Part shown: positions 10,899 to 22,000 of the stretch, one piece after another
Layout of the letters: the number at the start of each line of letters is the position of its first letter
How positions within the stretch are numbered: the stretch's first letter is position 1
Assembly: GCA_004369045.1 (NCBI GenBank)
Contig: ML213527.1
Span: 170,982-234,981, forward strand
Reading direction: 5' to 3'
Length of the DNA stretch: 64,000 nucleotides
DNA from: Heliocybe sulcata
Lineage: Eukaryota; Basidiomycota; Agaricomycetes; Gloeophyllales; Gloeophyllaceae
Position numbers and translations under genes: made by a program
Notes under the pieces: generated by a model
The model's database searches: none
What the model saw: the letters and a program-made list of their open reading frames with translations, nothing else
Told to the model about the DNA's origin: nothing

Positions 10899-13800
10899 AT
10901 GGTAGCCAGCAAGACAAAGAAAACGACAAAGTATACATACGCTGAACGTGGGTACTTGTAAGAAGCCAATTTTTGCATTTTATTGATAGTGTTTGGCATA
11001 GGGGTCCTCAGCGCATTATCCCAAGCTCAGCAGGAGCACAGGAAGCACGCAGTTCACCATGCGACGCTGCGCGCTGAAGGTAAGGGAATGCCACATCTCT
11101 TCCTATCTCGCTGATCTCGCCGGCATAGTACGTAAGAGGGCCGAAGCGAAGAAGGACAAGCTCGGTCCACAGTGGACGAGCTGGGTGAAACGCACAGTCG
11201 AGAAACTGGTAAGACAGTCTCATATAGGGTATCGTGATGGTGCTCATCTGCTATGTAGGAGGACAAAGGGGCTATCGAAGCCTCAGGAGCAGGCGGGAAC
11301 GTTTCCTTGACGCCGACAGCGAAGAAAGCGTATGCGATCTCTTACCATGCTTTACTCTTGCTCGGTACTCACCTTCATCCAGTATCGCAGACGCGCGTCG
11401 GTACCTCGCTTTGCCAGGAGGCCATTCCTCTCCTCTGGAAGACGAAGTCTGGCGGCTGGTCTCTGTGCAATTTACTCGCGGGACCAAGCGGCGGAATGCA
11501 TCGGGCACTGACAATGACACCGCGTCCGAGGCTGAAGTGCTCGACGAAGTGGACACTTCCCCGAAGCGACGCCGACGGTCCAGCGGGCGTCAGAAGCCAG
11601 CGTCAAAGATGACGAGGGCAGAGGTAGGGATGAACTACTAGTCCTCTCTCTGCTGCTAAGACTGGCTTCGCCTTAGCTGCTCCAGTTGCTTCACAATCTC
11701 CAGCAAGCCCACTCCGGAGCCATGACCCACCTCCAGTCGCACACCCACTCGGAAGAGACGGAAGAGTCCCGCCATCTCCGCGAGGAGCTGCAAGCCAAGG
11801 AGAAGGAGATCGAGGTCGTCCGAAAGGAGCTCGACCAAGTCAAATCCAGAGTGTCGGACATCGTCCCTCCGGCCAGCATAACTCGGCCGTCGACACCGGA
11901 TCACACAGCGTAAGCTCATCCCTCTCTATCTTATACTCAACTTCACGGAAGTCTTTCTACAGCGAGACGTCCACCCCGCTACCCGCAAGCCCTGCTAACC
12001 GTCCCCGAGCCACGGATGGTCTCACCCGGACCGCCTCGGGCTCCTTCATATCGCCCATCAGCAAGCGCCCTACGCCCGCGCCCAGTGTTTCGGGCACGCC
12101 CGAGCCGGATGACACGACCATCGCCTTCGACGACGAAGGTGATACTTTGGTCCCAGCTGACGACGACGGAGGGAGTACCAGCAACAGTGCCAAGAATGCG
12201 TCGCTGCTGACCCCTGGGTGGTCTCCTCGGAAGCAGCACGTCGATGTGCGCCTTGAGAAACTCCGGGCCCTGTTGACGGAGGAGGGCGAGCGTGCTCAGC
12301 GTCGAGAGTCGGAGTATCAGGACAAGGTATGTTGGCTCTCTGGACGCCTTCGAGGATGTGCTGACATCCAGGAACAGATCACTTCTCTCGAGAACGTCGC
12401 TGACTCTCGCATGTCGGAGCTGCGCGTGCTTACCGGCAAGCTTGCGGCCTTTGATTCTGAGCGCACTGCTATGCATACAATCATCTCCGAGCGAGACAAC
12501 CGCGTTGCCGATCTGCTGGCAGAGCTGACTGTTGCGAATGGTCTCATCGCTTCCAAGGATACAAGCCTCGCCGAGAAGGACGCAGAGATTGCGTCTCTCC
12601 ACAACGACCTTGCATCCGTTGAGCGCGCATCAGCGCTGCTGCGTACCCGGGAGGAAGAGCTCCAGAGCAGTCTTACTCACAAGGACGCCACTATCGCGGG
12701 CTTGACTGAAGATAAGTCTGCACTTGCGCTCGAGTTGGCGGCTGTCCAGGAAGCCCTCAACGTGGCTCGCAATGAGGTCTTGGACAAGTCTGATCAGTTG
12801 AAGACGCTTCAAGTTGTGAAGGCAACTCTCATGGGAGAGGTCGGTGAGCTGCAGAAAACGGTGGCCAGCCTAGGGGAAGAGGCTATCAGAAAGGAGGAAG
12901 CCCATGCCGCTGCGAGCGCCGAGTTGGCCTTACGAGCGGCTGAGATTCATACGTTAGAAGATAACTTGCGTGATTCAGAGGACAACACAGCCCGCGTGCG
13001 TGCCGAGTGCGAGGCTCTTGCGGAGCAGAAGGCCAAGGTAGAGAAGAAACTCGTCGAAGCTCATGATGATCTTGCTCGTGTGATCCTGCAGAAGGACGGT
13101 GAAATTGCCGACTATGCAAGCGAATGCGAGGGCCTCAAGGTGCAAACGGCTTCTCTCAGCGACGAACTAGCGATTCTCCAACAGCAGCTTGACGCGTCCA
13201 AGGATGCTATTGACACCATGAAAGTCGAGCTCTCACAGGCGAACATGTCGGTGCAGTCTTTGCAAGATGAGGCGACGGCGAAAAGCGGCACTATCGATCA
13301 GCTCAAGTCGTCGCAAGCCAGCATGCAGCAGGAGGTCAGCGAACTCCAGTCCGAGCTCGAGTCGACTGTCGACGAGGTGTGCGAACGCGCGAGAAACAGC
13401 GAAGACCGACAGAGGCGTCTGATCACAGATACGCTAGCGAAGGAATTAGCCAGACGGAAACTTGTCGACGACGTCCAGCGGTTGGAAGCTGAGAATTCCA
13501 GCCACGTCGAGCAACTGGCAGAGAGACGCGCCGAAATTGAGAGCTTGTCTATCGACCTTCTGGCTTCTCAAACGCGCGAGTCTGAGCTCGCTACCAAGGT
13601 GCAGGAGGCAGAAGCAACGAGGGCTGTAGAACTCGCTGACCATCAATCTGCCTTGTCATCCCTGCGCTTGTCCCTGGAGTCTGCCCAGCGCAACGCAGAC
13701 GACCTGCAAAAGAAGCTCTCGGGAGCCTACGCCAAGTGTGAAGAGCTGGAATCCCAGCTTCGACATGCCGAAACCGAGTTGGCGGCTACTCGGGCGTCTT

Positions 13801-14089
13801 TGGAAGCAGAGACTGCTCGTTCTTCTGCTATGGAGAAGGACTTGGGAGAAGCCACTGCGAAGATACACGACCTTCAAGACGCTCTGGATGTTGCCTCGAC
13901 CGCTAGGCAAGTGGAAGAGTCGAAGGTATCAGAGCTCTTGGCCGGATATGACAAGCTTCGGAAGGTGCACACTGACTCCTTCGCCGAGTTTGACCAGAAG
14001 GTAAGCAAGACGTTCCTGCGTGTATACGTAGATTGCTCATCTCCTCGCAGGTGCGGGCTTCGCAGGCTGCAGCCACCAGTGGCCATTGA
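10899..14089 (+). CDS. Long coiled-coil protein with a possible N-terminal winged-helix-like domain
   Basis: Predicted exons: 10899-10947, 11002-11079, 11129-11208, 11259-11329, 11383-11623, 11677-11909, 11963-12326, 12372-14000, 14051-14089 (927 aa); all phases agree. Residues ~45-95 ('GPQWTSWVKRTVEKL' ... 'GNVSLTPTAKKA') look like a small helical DNA-binding-type domain with a wing. After it come a basic, NLS-like patch (SPKRRRRSSGRQK), a short coiled coil, a Ser/Pro-rich acidic linker, and about 600 residues of nearly unbroken heptad repeat rich in Glu, Leu and Ala. The start is the in-frame ATG at 10899 (MVASKTKKTTK). The 45-nt intron at 12327-12371 is a multiple of 3 without a stop, so it could also be retained. 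I do not recognise an orthologue. The structure suggests a nuclear or chromosome-associated scaffold; that is inference. Confidence 0.7.
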
Positions 14090-14378
14090 TTGAACTGTAC
14101 TTATACGCTCCCTTGACTATGCTTCCCTTTTCTTTGTCGCCACGGCTCTAATGGACAATTCTTCTTTCCTACGAATTTCTGACACTTTAGTAAGCAATAT
14201 TATCTCGGTACCAACATATGCCTATGCCTATGCCATTTTGTTTCGCTACGAGCAATATAGTCCTTTCAGCGAAGCAGTCGTTCAAAGAGATCAAAGAGAT
14301 CAGTGCACTGCCGGAGCAATTACACAATTGAAAGAGAATGGTATACATACAAGAAGACCAAAGTAGGCATGCACGTAA

Positions 14379-17277
14379 TCAAGCACTAATAATCCTCCGG
14401 ACATTGGCGAACAAAGTCTTCACACCCTTCCTCTCAGGAGGCGGCATAACCTCAGAATCCGAAGCCACATCCTCTCCGATAGTAGGAAGTACCGTTTTCT
14501 GCTTCTTAAAGGGCGTCTGGGCAGGCGGCACGCCATATCCCAGGTCAGTCGCCGGTCTTTTCACCGGCGAAGTCCTGCTTGCGTCTTCCTCAAGCTCGCC
14601 GATATTGGGATCTTCATTCTCGTCCTGTCCCGCTGTCTCAGGTAGCTGAAGCTGCCTGGCAGGTTTCGAGCGCTTCTTGGCTTTCTGCTTCTTCGCCTTC
14701 TTGGGCGACGGCTGGTACTCCTTGCCGCTGTTCACCGCCCACTCGATCTCGAGGATCCTGAGGGAACCTCATTCAGCCTCCGATCCTCCGACGCCGAAAC
14801 CTCAAACCGACCCGGAAGACGTACCTCTCTTTCAGCTTCTGGTTATCCGGCACATACGTCTCCGCCTTGCGGTACATGTCCAGCGCCACCTGCAGATCAC
14901 CTCTGGATGGCGGCATCAGCAGTATGGACCGTACCTAGCCCAGGGGGATAGCTTACTTCTCCGAATGAGCCCTGGCCAGCGCGACGTACGCCCTTCCCGT
15001 CTTCTTTTTCGAAACAGGCGAAAGCACGTCGGCAAGTTGCAGCTCCTTGCTGCTGTGCTCACTTGAACGCTTATGAGTACATCTGTCATTCCATCCCGGG
15101 CAATACAGAACTCACAACTTCTTCTCGAGATCCTGTAACCGTTGCCTGAGCTCGTCGTCCAGATCCTTATGCTTCTTAAGCAGCGGCGTGAGGAGCCCAG
15201 AGGGGATCGGACGTTCTTCCACCAAAGTAGACGTCGACCCCGAAGTGAAGCCAGAAACCTCTTCCTCCGTCCTGGACAAATCCGCCTCGACACTCCTCTC
15301 CTCCTCCGCCTCCCGACGTGCTTGCTCAGCAGCAGCAAGTCGGCGTGCCACTTCGGCTTCCACCGCCTTTGCGATCTGAATTCGTCACGTGCATCAGAAA
15401 CGTAGTATTTTGGACAGAGCATAAAGATGACTTCTCACCCTCTCGTCAATCTCCTCCTCAGTCAAAGTAAGCAACGCGCTTGCTTTAGACAGACTGCCCT
15501 TCGCATGAGGTGCATGTAGGCCAGGTACCGCCAAACTCGGGCGTCCGCCGAAAGCCATCGACGGCCTTGGGACACGCGATCGAGCTTTCGAAGGACCCGC
15601 GACGGCTTGTCGCGACGGGCCTGCCACGATCTCGGGCATAGTCGGGAAGGCAGCGGGTGCAAGCTTGGGTGCAGGCGCAGGAATCGCGGCGAAATGGCGT
15701 TTCGGTGGGGGCGCCGTTTCTGCAACAGGTTCAGTGTAAGAGCTGGACCAATTGGCCAGAACATACCGCGCTCGTTGACTACCGGCTTATTTTCGACATT
15801 CTTGGTCCGCACAGCAAAGCTACGAAAAGCACCAGTGTCAAAATGAATCGTACAGAGACATCCCAAAAAACAGAGGGTGGTCGTACTTCAACGTGTTCAA
15901 CGTATCCTGCCGGAACTTCGCGCCAGGCGCCAGGTTACATATCAACAGACCGACAGAGGATCCCCCAAGCGCGTCTTGCAGGATGCGAGTCAATTTGGAG
16001 TTCCGGTATGGAATCCGGGACTGCTCGCCTCAGTCAACACCAGGATTTTGAGAGAAATAACAAGTATTGGACTACTTACGGCGCCTTGGTTCAGAGCATG
16101 GACAACTTGGCCGAGGACACTGAGCGACTTGTTGATTGCGGCCGATTCTGCCATACGGGTCGCGTCATTTCCAGTGAGCTGAGGGCATAGTGTAAGCAGG
16201 CCCACTTGACGTCGAGGTTAACTTCAAGCGTCCCCTATACCTTGTTGTTCTCGGAACCAGCCAAGTCGACCAAATTGATCTTGCCTGTCAGGACTAGATT
16301 CCGGGAACTTTATGAGTTTCACTTGGGGCATAATTGCGACGCTCACTCTTGTCATCTTCTTTGATACTGATCTCCATGGTTAGGATGGCGTGCGACCGCG
16401 ACGACGCGCGGTTGAGGTTGGTAGCACCGACAGACCGCTGCTTATTCGCCCGACTGAAGGCAAGGGAATAAGAATGAAACAAGCAATCCATGAAGGCAAC
16501 ACTCACGAGAATAGAGCATCAAAATCAGCAAACGAGTCTATCGGCATGGACGACAAGTTGGCGACGAACACTTGGCCCGCGCCGTTCTCCCGCACTGGCA
16601 GTTTCGGCGCCTACACGCAAGGTGAGAGCCATGGTGCAATGCCTGTCATAGGGACGTACAGTCTCGCGGTTCACAAAAAGGTCGTACACCTCGTCACAGT
16701 ATATTTCGTAGTACGATGCGGCCAGAGAAACCTCCCCCGGAGGAAACGTTGCCTTGTGGTTGACTACGGCCTGTTTCGATCGCAAGAGGTTGAGCCAGAG
16801 CAGTGCTAAACCTGAACGAGATACGTACCTGGACCACCCTTGGAATCACACCTGGTTCCTCCTTTGTGCCCTGCATGGTATGCGTCTTCCCCGACGAGGT
16901 CACACCATAAGCGAATATAGTCACCGTCTACCAGTGCACTCCAATCAACATCTCCTCGTAGATACCCAAACTCGAGACTCACAACGCCATTAAACGCCAC
17001 GTCAACAAGCGGCCTCACGTCATTATCGAATATCTCATCCTGCGTCGACGCCTGTCCATAACAAGAAGAGAACCTAGCCATCGTGTCAAGCCCCTCAATC
17101 CTCCTTTAAGATACTAATCACATACGGAAACCTGAAGACAGAATTCGCATCTCGCGGATTGACAACAGCGACGCAGCTCTGGCCGTCCTCCCCGTTCACC
17201 ACATGCATCCCGTCGTCCTCCGGCTCCATCCCGATTCGCGGTCTCAAACGCGCGGCGATCTTGACTTTGTGCGCCAT
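14379..17277 (-). CDS. Kinesin-10 family motor (KIF22/Kid-like)
   Basis: Fifteen exons (complement): 17126-17277, 16983-17073, 16829-16927, 16660-16770, 16507-16610, 16347-16453, 16241-16293, 16080-16178, 15887-16020, 15767-15819, 15439-15719, 15116-15375, 14957-15061, 14825-14902, 14379-14757; 701 aa. An N-terminal plus-end kinesin motor: P-loop '[14 protein letters not shown]', switch I '[12 protein letters not shown]', switch II '[10 protein letters not shown]', '[20 protein letters not shown]', '[19 protein letters not shown]'. 'SFADFDALY' and '[15 protein letters not shown]' resemble KIF22/Kid, the chromokinesin that pushes chromosome arms. After the motor come a Pro/Ala linker, a coiled coil (~residues 420-520), a TPR-like helical pair ('[20 protein letters not shown]') and a Lys-rich tail ([13 protein letters not shown]). 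The P-loop has Ser-Ser where most kinesins have Gly-Ser. Family call is firm; the subfamily is likely. Confidence 0.88.
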
Positions 17278-17788
17278 GGCGTGCGTCGGAGGGGGGTTGG
17301 CGGGAAAGGAGATGCCAGCGTGCAGGTGCAGGGCGAAGCGAAGGGGCCGGCGCTTGCCGCTCGAACTTTGATAAACCGCGTTTCACACGCGTTACCGCGT
17401 CACCAGCGCGCATGTCACAGACGCGTTTATCAAAGTCACGGGACCGCGCTTCACTCTAGGATTTGCCGTCGACTTTACCGCAAATTCACTCTTGTAAAGG
17501 CTGGCACTCCTCGGTTATTTGTAGTACCTCTACTTGCATGCAAGGGGTGAGTATCTCTTGCTCCAGTAACTTTTGGCCAATTAACCCAGGGCTTTTGTCT
17601 TGGCAAATTTCCTGGTCGCCCTCCCCTTGGTGCTGCGTACTATGCTATGTCACACTTCATGCAGACGTTTGACGAAACCGAAGGGACTCCGACCGGTAAG
17701 CAACCGCCACCGCCACGAACGCGATCCGTCACAGTCACACGTTACCCTCGCGTAACTCGACGCGTCCGCCCAATCACAGCCCACCACC
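17278..17788. promoter_or_regulatory. Divergent promoter between kinesin-10 and Sos7-like genes, with MCB boxes
   Basis: This 511-bp gap separates two start codons on opposite strands. It carries the exact MluI cell-cycle box ACGCGT three times (17387-17392, 17421-17426, 17760-17765) plus nearby CGCGT variants. An inverted repeat pairs 17365-17381 with 17421-17436 (arms ACTTTGATAAAC and GTTTATCAAAGT), so one MCB box sits inside an arm. A CCAAT-like element lies just after 17769. MCB boxes are bound by MBF (Mbp1/Swi6) for G1/S expression in fungi; co-regulation of the two genes is inferred. Confidence 0.55.
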
Positions 17789-19019
17789 ATGTCTGCCGGT
17801 GCTGATAACCAAAGAGCTGCCGCAATGGAAGCAGCGAGACAATTACAAACGGCACTGCTCAACGCTCGGCTGCATATCCGGGAGGCGCGCTCCCAGTTCG
17901 AGACGAAACGATTTGAAGATATTGTTGATTGGCCTGGGTTGATCGAGCCGGGAGGAGCAGCTGTGAAGGATCCAGCCATTATTGGCGGGGACGTTGCGGC
18001 TCAGAGGGTGCGTCTTGATGTCCTTGTCACGACCGAATGATTCTTGACGCCCGGGCGATGGGTAGTCCTATTTGAACAAGCTAAAGTTCCAGTACCTCGA
18101 GCAAAGCGCCAAAGACAAGTACGTCAAGAACATAGTAAGCGACGACCCACAGCCCGTAACAGCAGCGGACAAGGAGTCGCTGCGGCTGGACAATGAGCGG
18201 AAAAAGGCAGTGTTGAAAGCTGCAAAGGTGAAGCTGGAGGAGAAATACAAGGACATACGAAACCTCGCGCCGTTTGTTGACGAAGGTCGTCATCCCTTCC
18301 GTCGCAACTCACTCGTGCTGATGTACTACTAGATTATCAAAGAGCCAAGACATTCACCGACGAAGCCGCCTCCCTCGCGCAGAAGATCGTCGACGCGCGC
18401 CTCGCCCTCACCCGGCTCCGCCAAGCCCATCCGCACCCCAGGCTGACCGTCACCTCGGCAGAAGCGCAGCTGGACGACCAGGTGCTGCAGATGCAGGCTT
18501 CAGATGTTGAACTGGCGGAACTGGACAAGACAGTCGCGGAGGTGAAGGACCGCGTCAAGGAGAGCGCGCGGGAGCTCGAGCAGCTCAAGCTCAAGCGCGC
18601 AGAGATCGAGAAGGAGGTCAAGGCTGTGAAAGTCGAAGTGGAGGACGAGCGCGTTGCGCCTCTGTACGAATGGTACGCTCTCCGCTTCTTCTTCTCAATC
18701 TTGCCATCCAGCCTAAGACGAGTGCACTTGCAGGTTCACCACCTCGCTTGCGTTCATGCACTCCATCACGGGTCTCGCTTCTCAGCAGAGTGTCTCGGAG
18801 AATGAACTGCGCCTGACCTACGATATCGACGCGTACCCGGGCGGCGATCGGCAGGTGGCCATAACGTTGCTGTTCGTGCCGAACACGAGGCAGCTCGCTG
18901 ATGTCCATGTGGAGGGTATCAGCGAGGACGAGTTGGGAGACCTCATCGACTCCCATATCCAGGCGAACGATGCTCCAGGGCTGATTGCTGCAGTGCTGGC
19001 GAGGGCGAGGCAAAGATGA
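17789..19019 (+). CDS. Kinetochore protein Sos7-like coiled-coil protein
   Basis: Predicted join(17789..18007,18066..18285,18333..18672,18734..19019), 354 aa, phases consistent. Sos7 is a coiled-coil kinetochore protein described in fission yeast that supports Mis12/MIND assembly. The diagnostic stretch is 'SYLNKLKFQYLEQSAKDKYV' (about residues 74-93), which begins exactly at the second exon and matches the Sos7 domain as I remember it. The middle (residues ~110-270) is a long coiled coil, 'DKTVAEVKDRVKESARELEQ' and on. The C-terminal ~90 residues look globular and mixed alpha/beta ('N..RLTYDIDAYPGGDRQVAI'), similar to an RWD-type fold seen in kinetochore proteins. It shares a divergent promoter with a mitotic kinesin, which fits the role. 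Name by family memory; moderate certainty. Confidence 0.68.
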
Positions 19020-22000
19020 TATGTACGTTGGTTCTGTCTCGCTTGTTTTGCTGAGGTCGATCGCAATATTCTTGTATCTTTGCACAGGTCGGATGTAATT
19101 TATTATTTACTATTTCTGAAGATAGCTCGATACAGTACTGGCGGGCTATTGATACGGGCAGAGCGATCCAAGTTCTCGGTGGACGCATAAACCGCGGATA
19201 GAGTGGTTGCAGGTGCGTACTATAGGGTCAAAATGAACGAGCATAACCTTTTAGCTCTGGTAGCCCTAACATTGCACTATGAGATGTTGCCGTCCATTCT
19301 GGCAAGCGAAGCCCAGGCAAAGATCTTCTTAGGCTCCTGGTCCAGAGTCTCTAGTGGAACGCATTCCCGTAACGACTGCGGACTGGAAGGCTATGTATTG
19401 CAACACAAGGCTAAAATCCACAGCGGCATACGCGGCACTGGGAGACGAAGGTATCCCTTGGACGTCAGACGTTATCGTGTTCGAGGCCTAGCTGAATCTC
19501 GAACTGGTGCACCCAACTCATCGCAGATGATACCTGCGTCGAGGGCACCCACAGGGCATGCTAGAACCATGCAGCGGGACTTTCTTCCATGTACTCCCAC
19601 CTTCAAATAGAACGGTATCGTCCGTTCATACTCCGGTACTTGCCAAGGCCGGTCATGTCCTGGAATGATCGCGGTTCGCAGACTGCAGCCGCTCCCAGGC
19701 ACACCTTCCATCTCAGATCAGGACGAATCTCCCTGCTCCGATACGGACAACATCACAAGGTCTGTAGGTAATTAACCTTCTGTCAACGTCCACCTCTCAG
19801 TATCGCAGTCCCCTCGCTGAACCAGGAATGCACTCCCACGTCTCTTCTGCCTCTAAAATCTTGCAGCCGTTCCGATGGCGAGATTGCACGAGATCATGCA
19901 TTCGCCGACTTGTCGTAACATTTGTGCCCAAAGGACGTGGACTATGCTCCGGCGCCCCAGTCAGGCGTCCAATTCCACGGTCAGAACAGCTGCCCAATCG
20001 CACCTGCGCCATCCCTCTGGTGCTCCGGCGGCTCAAAACCCTAAAGATGAACACCGTTCTGTACACCGAACCTTCTATCCTCACCGCCGCACACCCGAGG
20101 AGATACGTACGCTTGCCGTCAGCCGCATTCTTGATCAGCGCCGCGCACGAGGTAGCCGTCTTGCTTTTCTTCGTCTTCGAAACATAGCGGCACTGACCTG
20201 CAGGTCGGTCTCGTGCTGCCGTGATCATGGAACAGCCCGGTCCATACAGGGACACTGCGCTCCATATCTAAAACGACGTTCCCTTGCCACCATCAACGTC
20301 CCAGACACTCAACAAACTCCAATCCAACTTCACAAGGTCGAGCACACCCAAACGAACCTCACTCTCCCAGACCCCTGTCATTTAGGATAGGATATCAGAT
20401 GCCTTGTCAGAAACGATTGTTGACGCGATAATCAGTCCCACTTGCCTGTAGATCGCATGACGGCAGAGATTGGCAACTATACCATTACGCCCGAGCACCA
20501 CTAAACTACGGTTAGGACTCACCTAACATGGTGGAGTGTCAACATAGCCTGCTGGCATTGCATATCATTGAGCAGACTCCACAGCCGCTATCCCTTCTCG
20601 AGGCATATCCGCCGGAGAGCTGGTGCCTCATGAAGGGTCTCGCGCGGTCGATCTCCGAAATCAGGCGTCACGTTGGGATCCGCAGAGGCTACACTCTTGA
20701 ATGTCGCCAGCGGGCCTCAGTATATGTTCAAGCCAGTCGTTGGTAAAACACGCCATTCCGATGAATAGACGGTGCCGTCTGACCTTTAACTGCTTCTCAG
20801 TCACCTATGAAATCGACGCCATTGTCAAATGAGAAGAAGCCGTGAGATGACCATGGCCGAACAAGCCGACCACCGCAACGCCATCCTGACAAGCCCGAAC
20901 GACGTCTGTACAGACACCACCTTCCCTCCGCAGACAGATCGAGACGAGAAGATCAGGATACCTGCTGGACGTTGAGATGGACAAACAGTGTGTACTTACC
21001 ATGCGCAGCGCACCCTGGTACGATGAAGCAACCGCTGCCTATACCATCAAAACCTGTAATAGTAGCCAAAGACGAGCACGCACCCCAATACCAGGCGGTT
21101 CGCTCGTAGGATTTCGACACTGGCATTCGTAAAATCCTATGAAGAGGTGCAACTGACCTAGTCATCAGATCCCAGCTCAGATTGAACTGCAAGTGTCTCC
21201 CAAGTTCATGCAGATCCAGACCGCTTGTATTCTTTAGGATAACACTTGGAGACGGCGCTATCAACCGAAGCGAGCATCGGACCTCCAGAATGAACGGCGT
21301 ATCATGATCGTCGGTGGACCCTACCTACGACGGCCGTTCTGCCAACAGTAGATCACTGGCGAGCACCGTATCCCACAGACAAAATCTGGTCCGACCCAAT
21401 CCCGGGGCAGTCCAGATGTGCCTGGGGGAGTTAGAGCCGTCCGCCTCCAGAACATGTCCCGAGATGACGATCCGGGACGAGGAAGTGATGATGGAGGCGC
21501 ATTGTTCCGGAATCCATTGGAGTAGGTGAGGCCAGGATTGCCGGAGACGAGGACGAGCGACACAGCTGCCGGGTACGCTATCTCGAGGCCACCAGCCGTG
21601 CCTATCCAGTCCTCGAAACGAGAGCACGCGCCGTATCGAGGACGTAAGCCAAACCCACATTCACGGTCATCCCTCCTCGCGAATCTTCCAAAGAACATAA
21701 CACGCAAGATCCCCGCTTTGCGGCATAACGAGAGTACTGCAGCCTCCATCTTCCCCGCGGCAAGGGTACGCATCGGCCCGGACAGAGTTTCGTGGTTTTG
21801 CCAGAAGTCAGAAGTGTCCCCCGGTGCGGCAGACGCCCGTGAGGGCCAGGCCCGTGTATGCGCGGTTGGTTCCTCGAGACGCACGGTTCCTTCGCGAGGA
21901 CCCAGCATATACCTAAGCAACACGGACGCGCTGCATCTAAGTCTATAGACCACACGCATTATATATGGGCTCGGGCTGGGACTTTACCTCGTCCTCCCGC

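Noticed and set aside
21321-21959. 212-codon minus-strand open frame in the gene-empty block
   Set aside because: No start context, no recognisable domain, and competing frames of similar length overlap it; it cannot be extended through splice sites into a family member.
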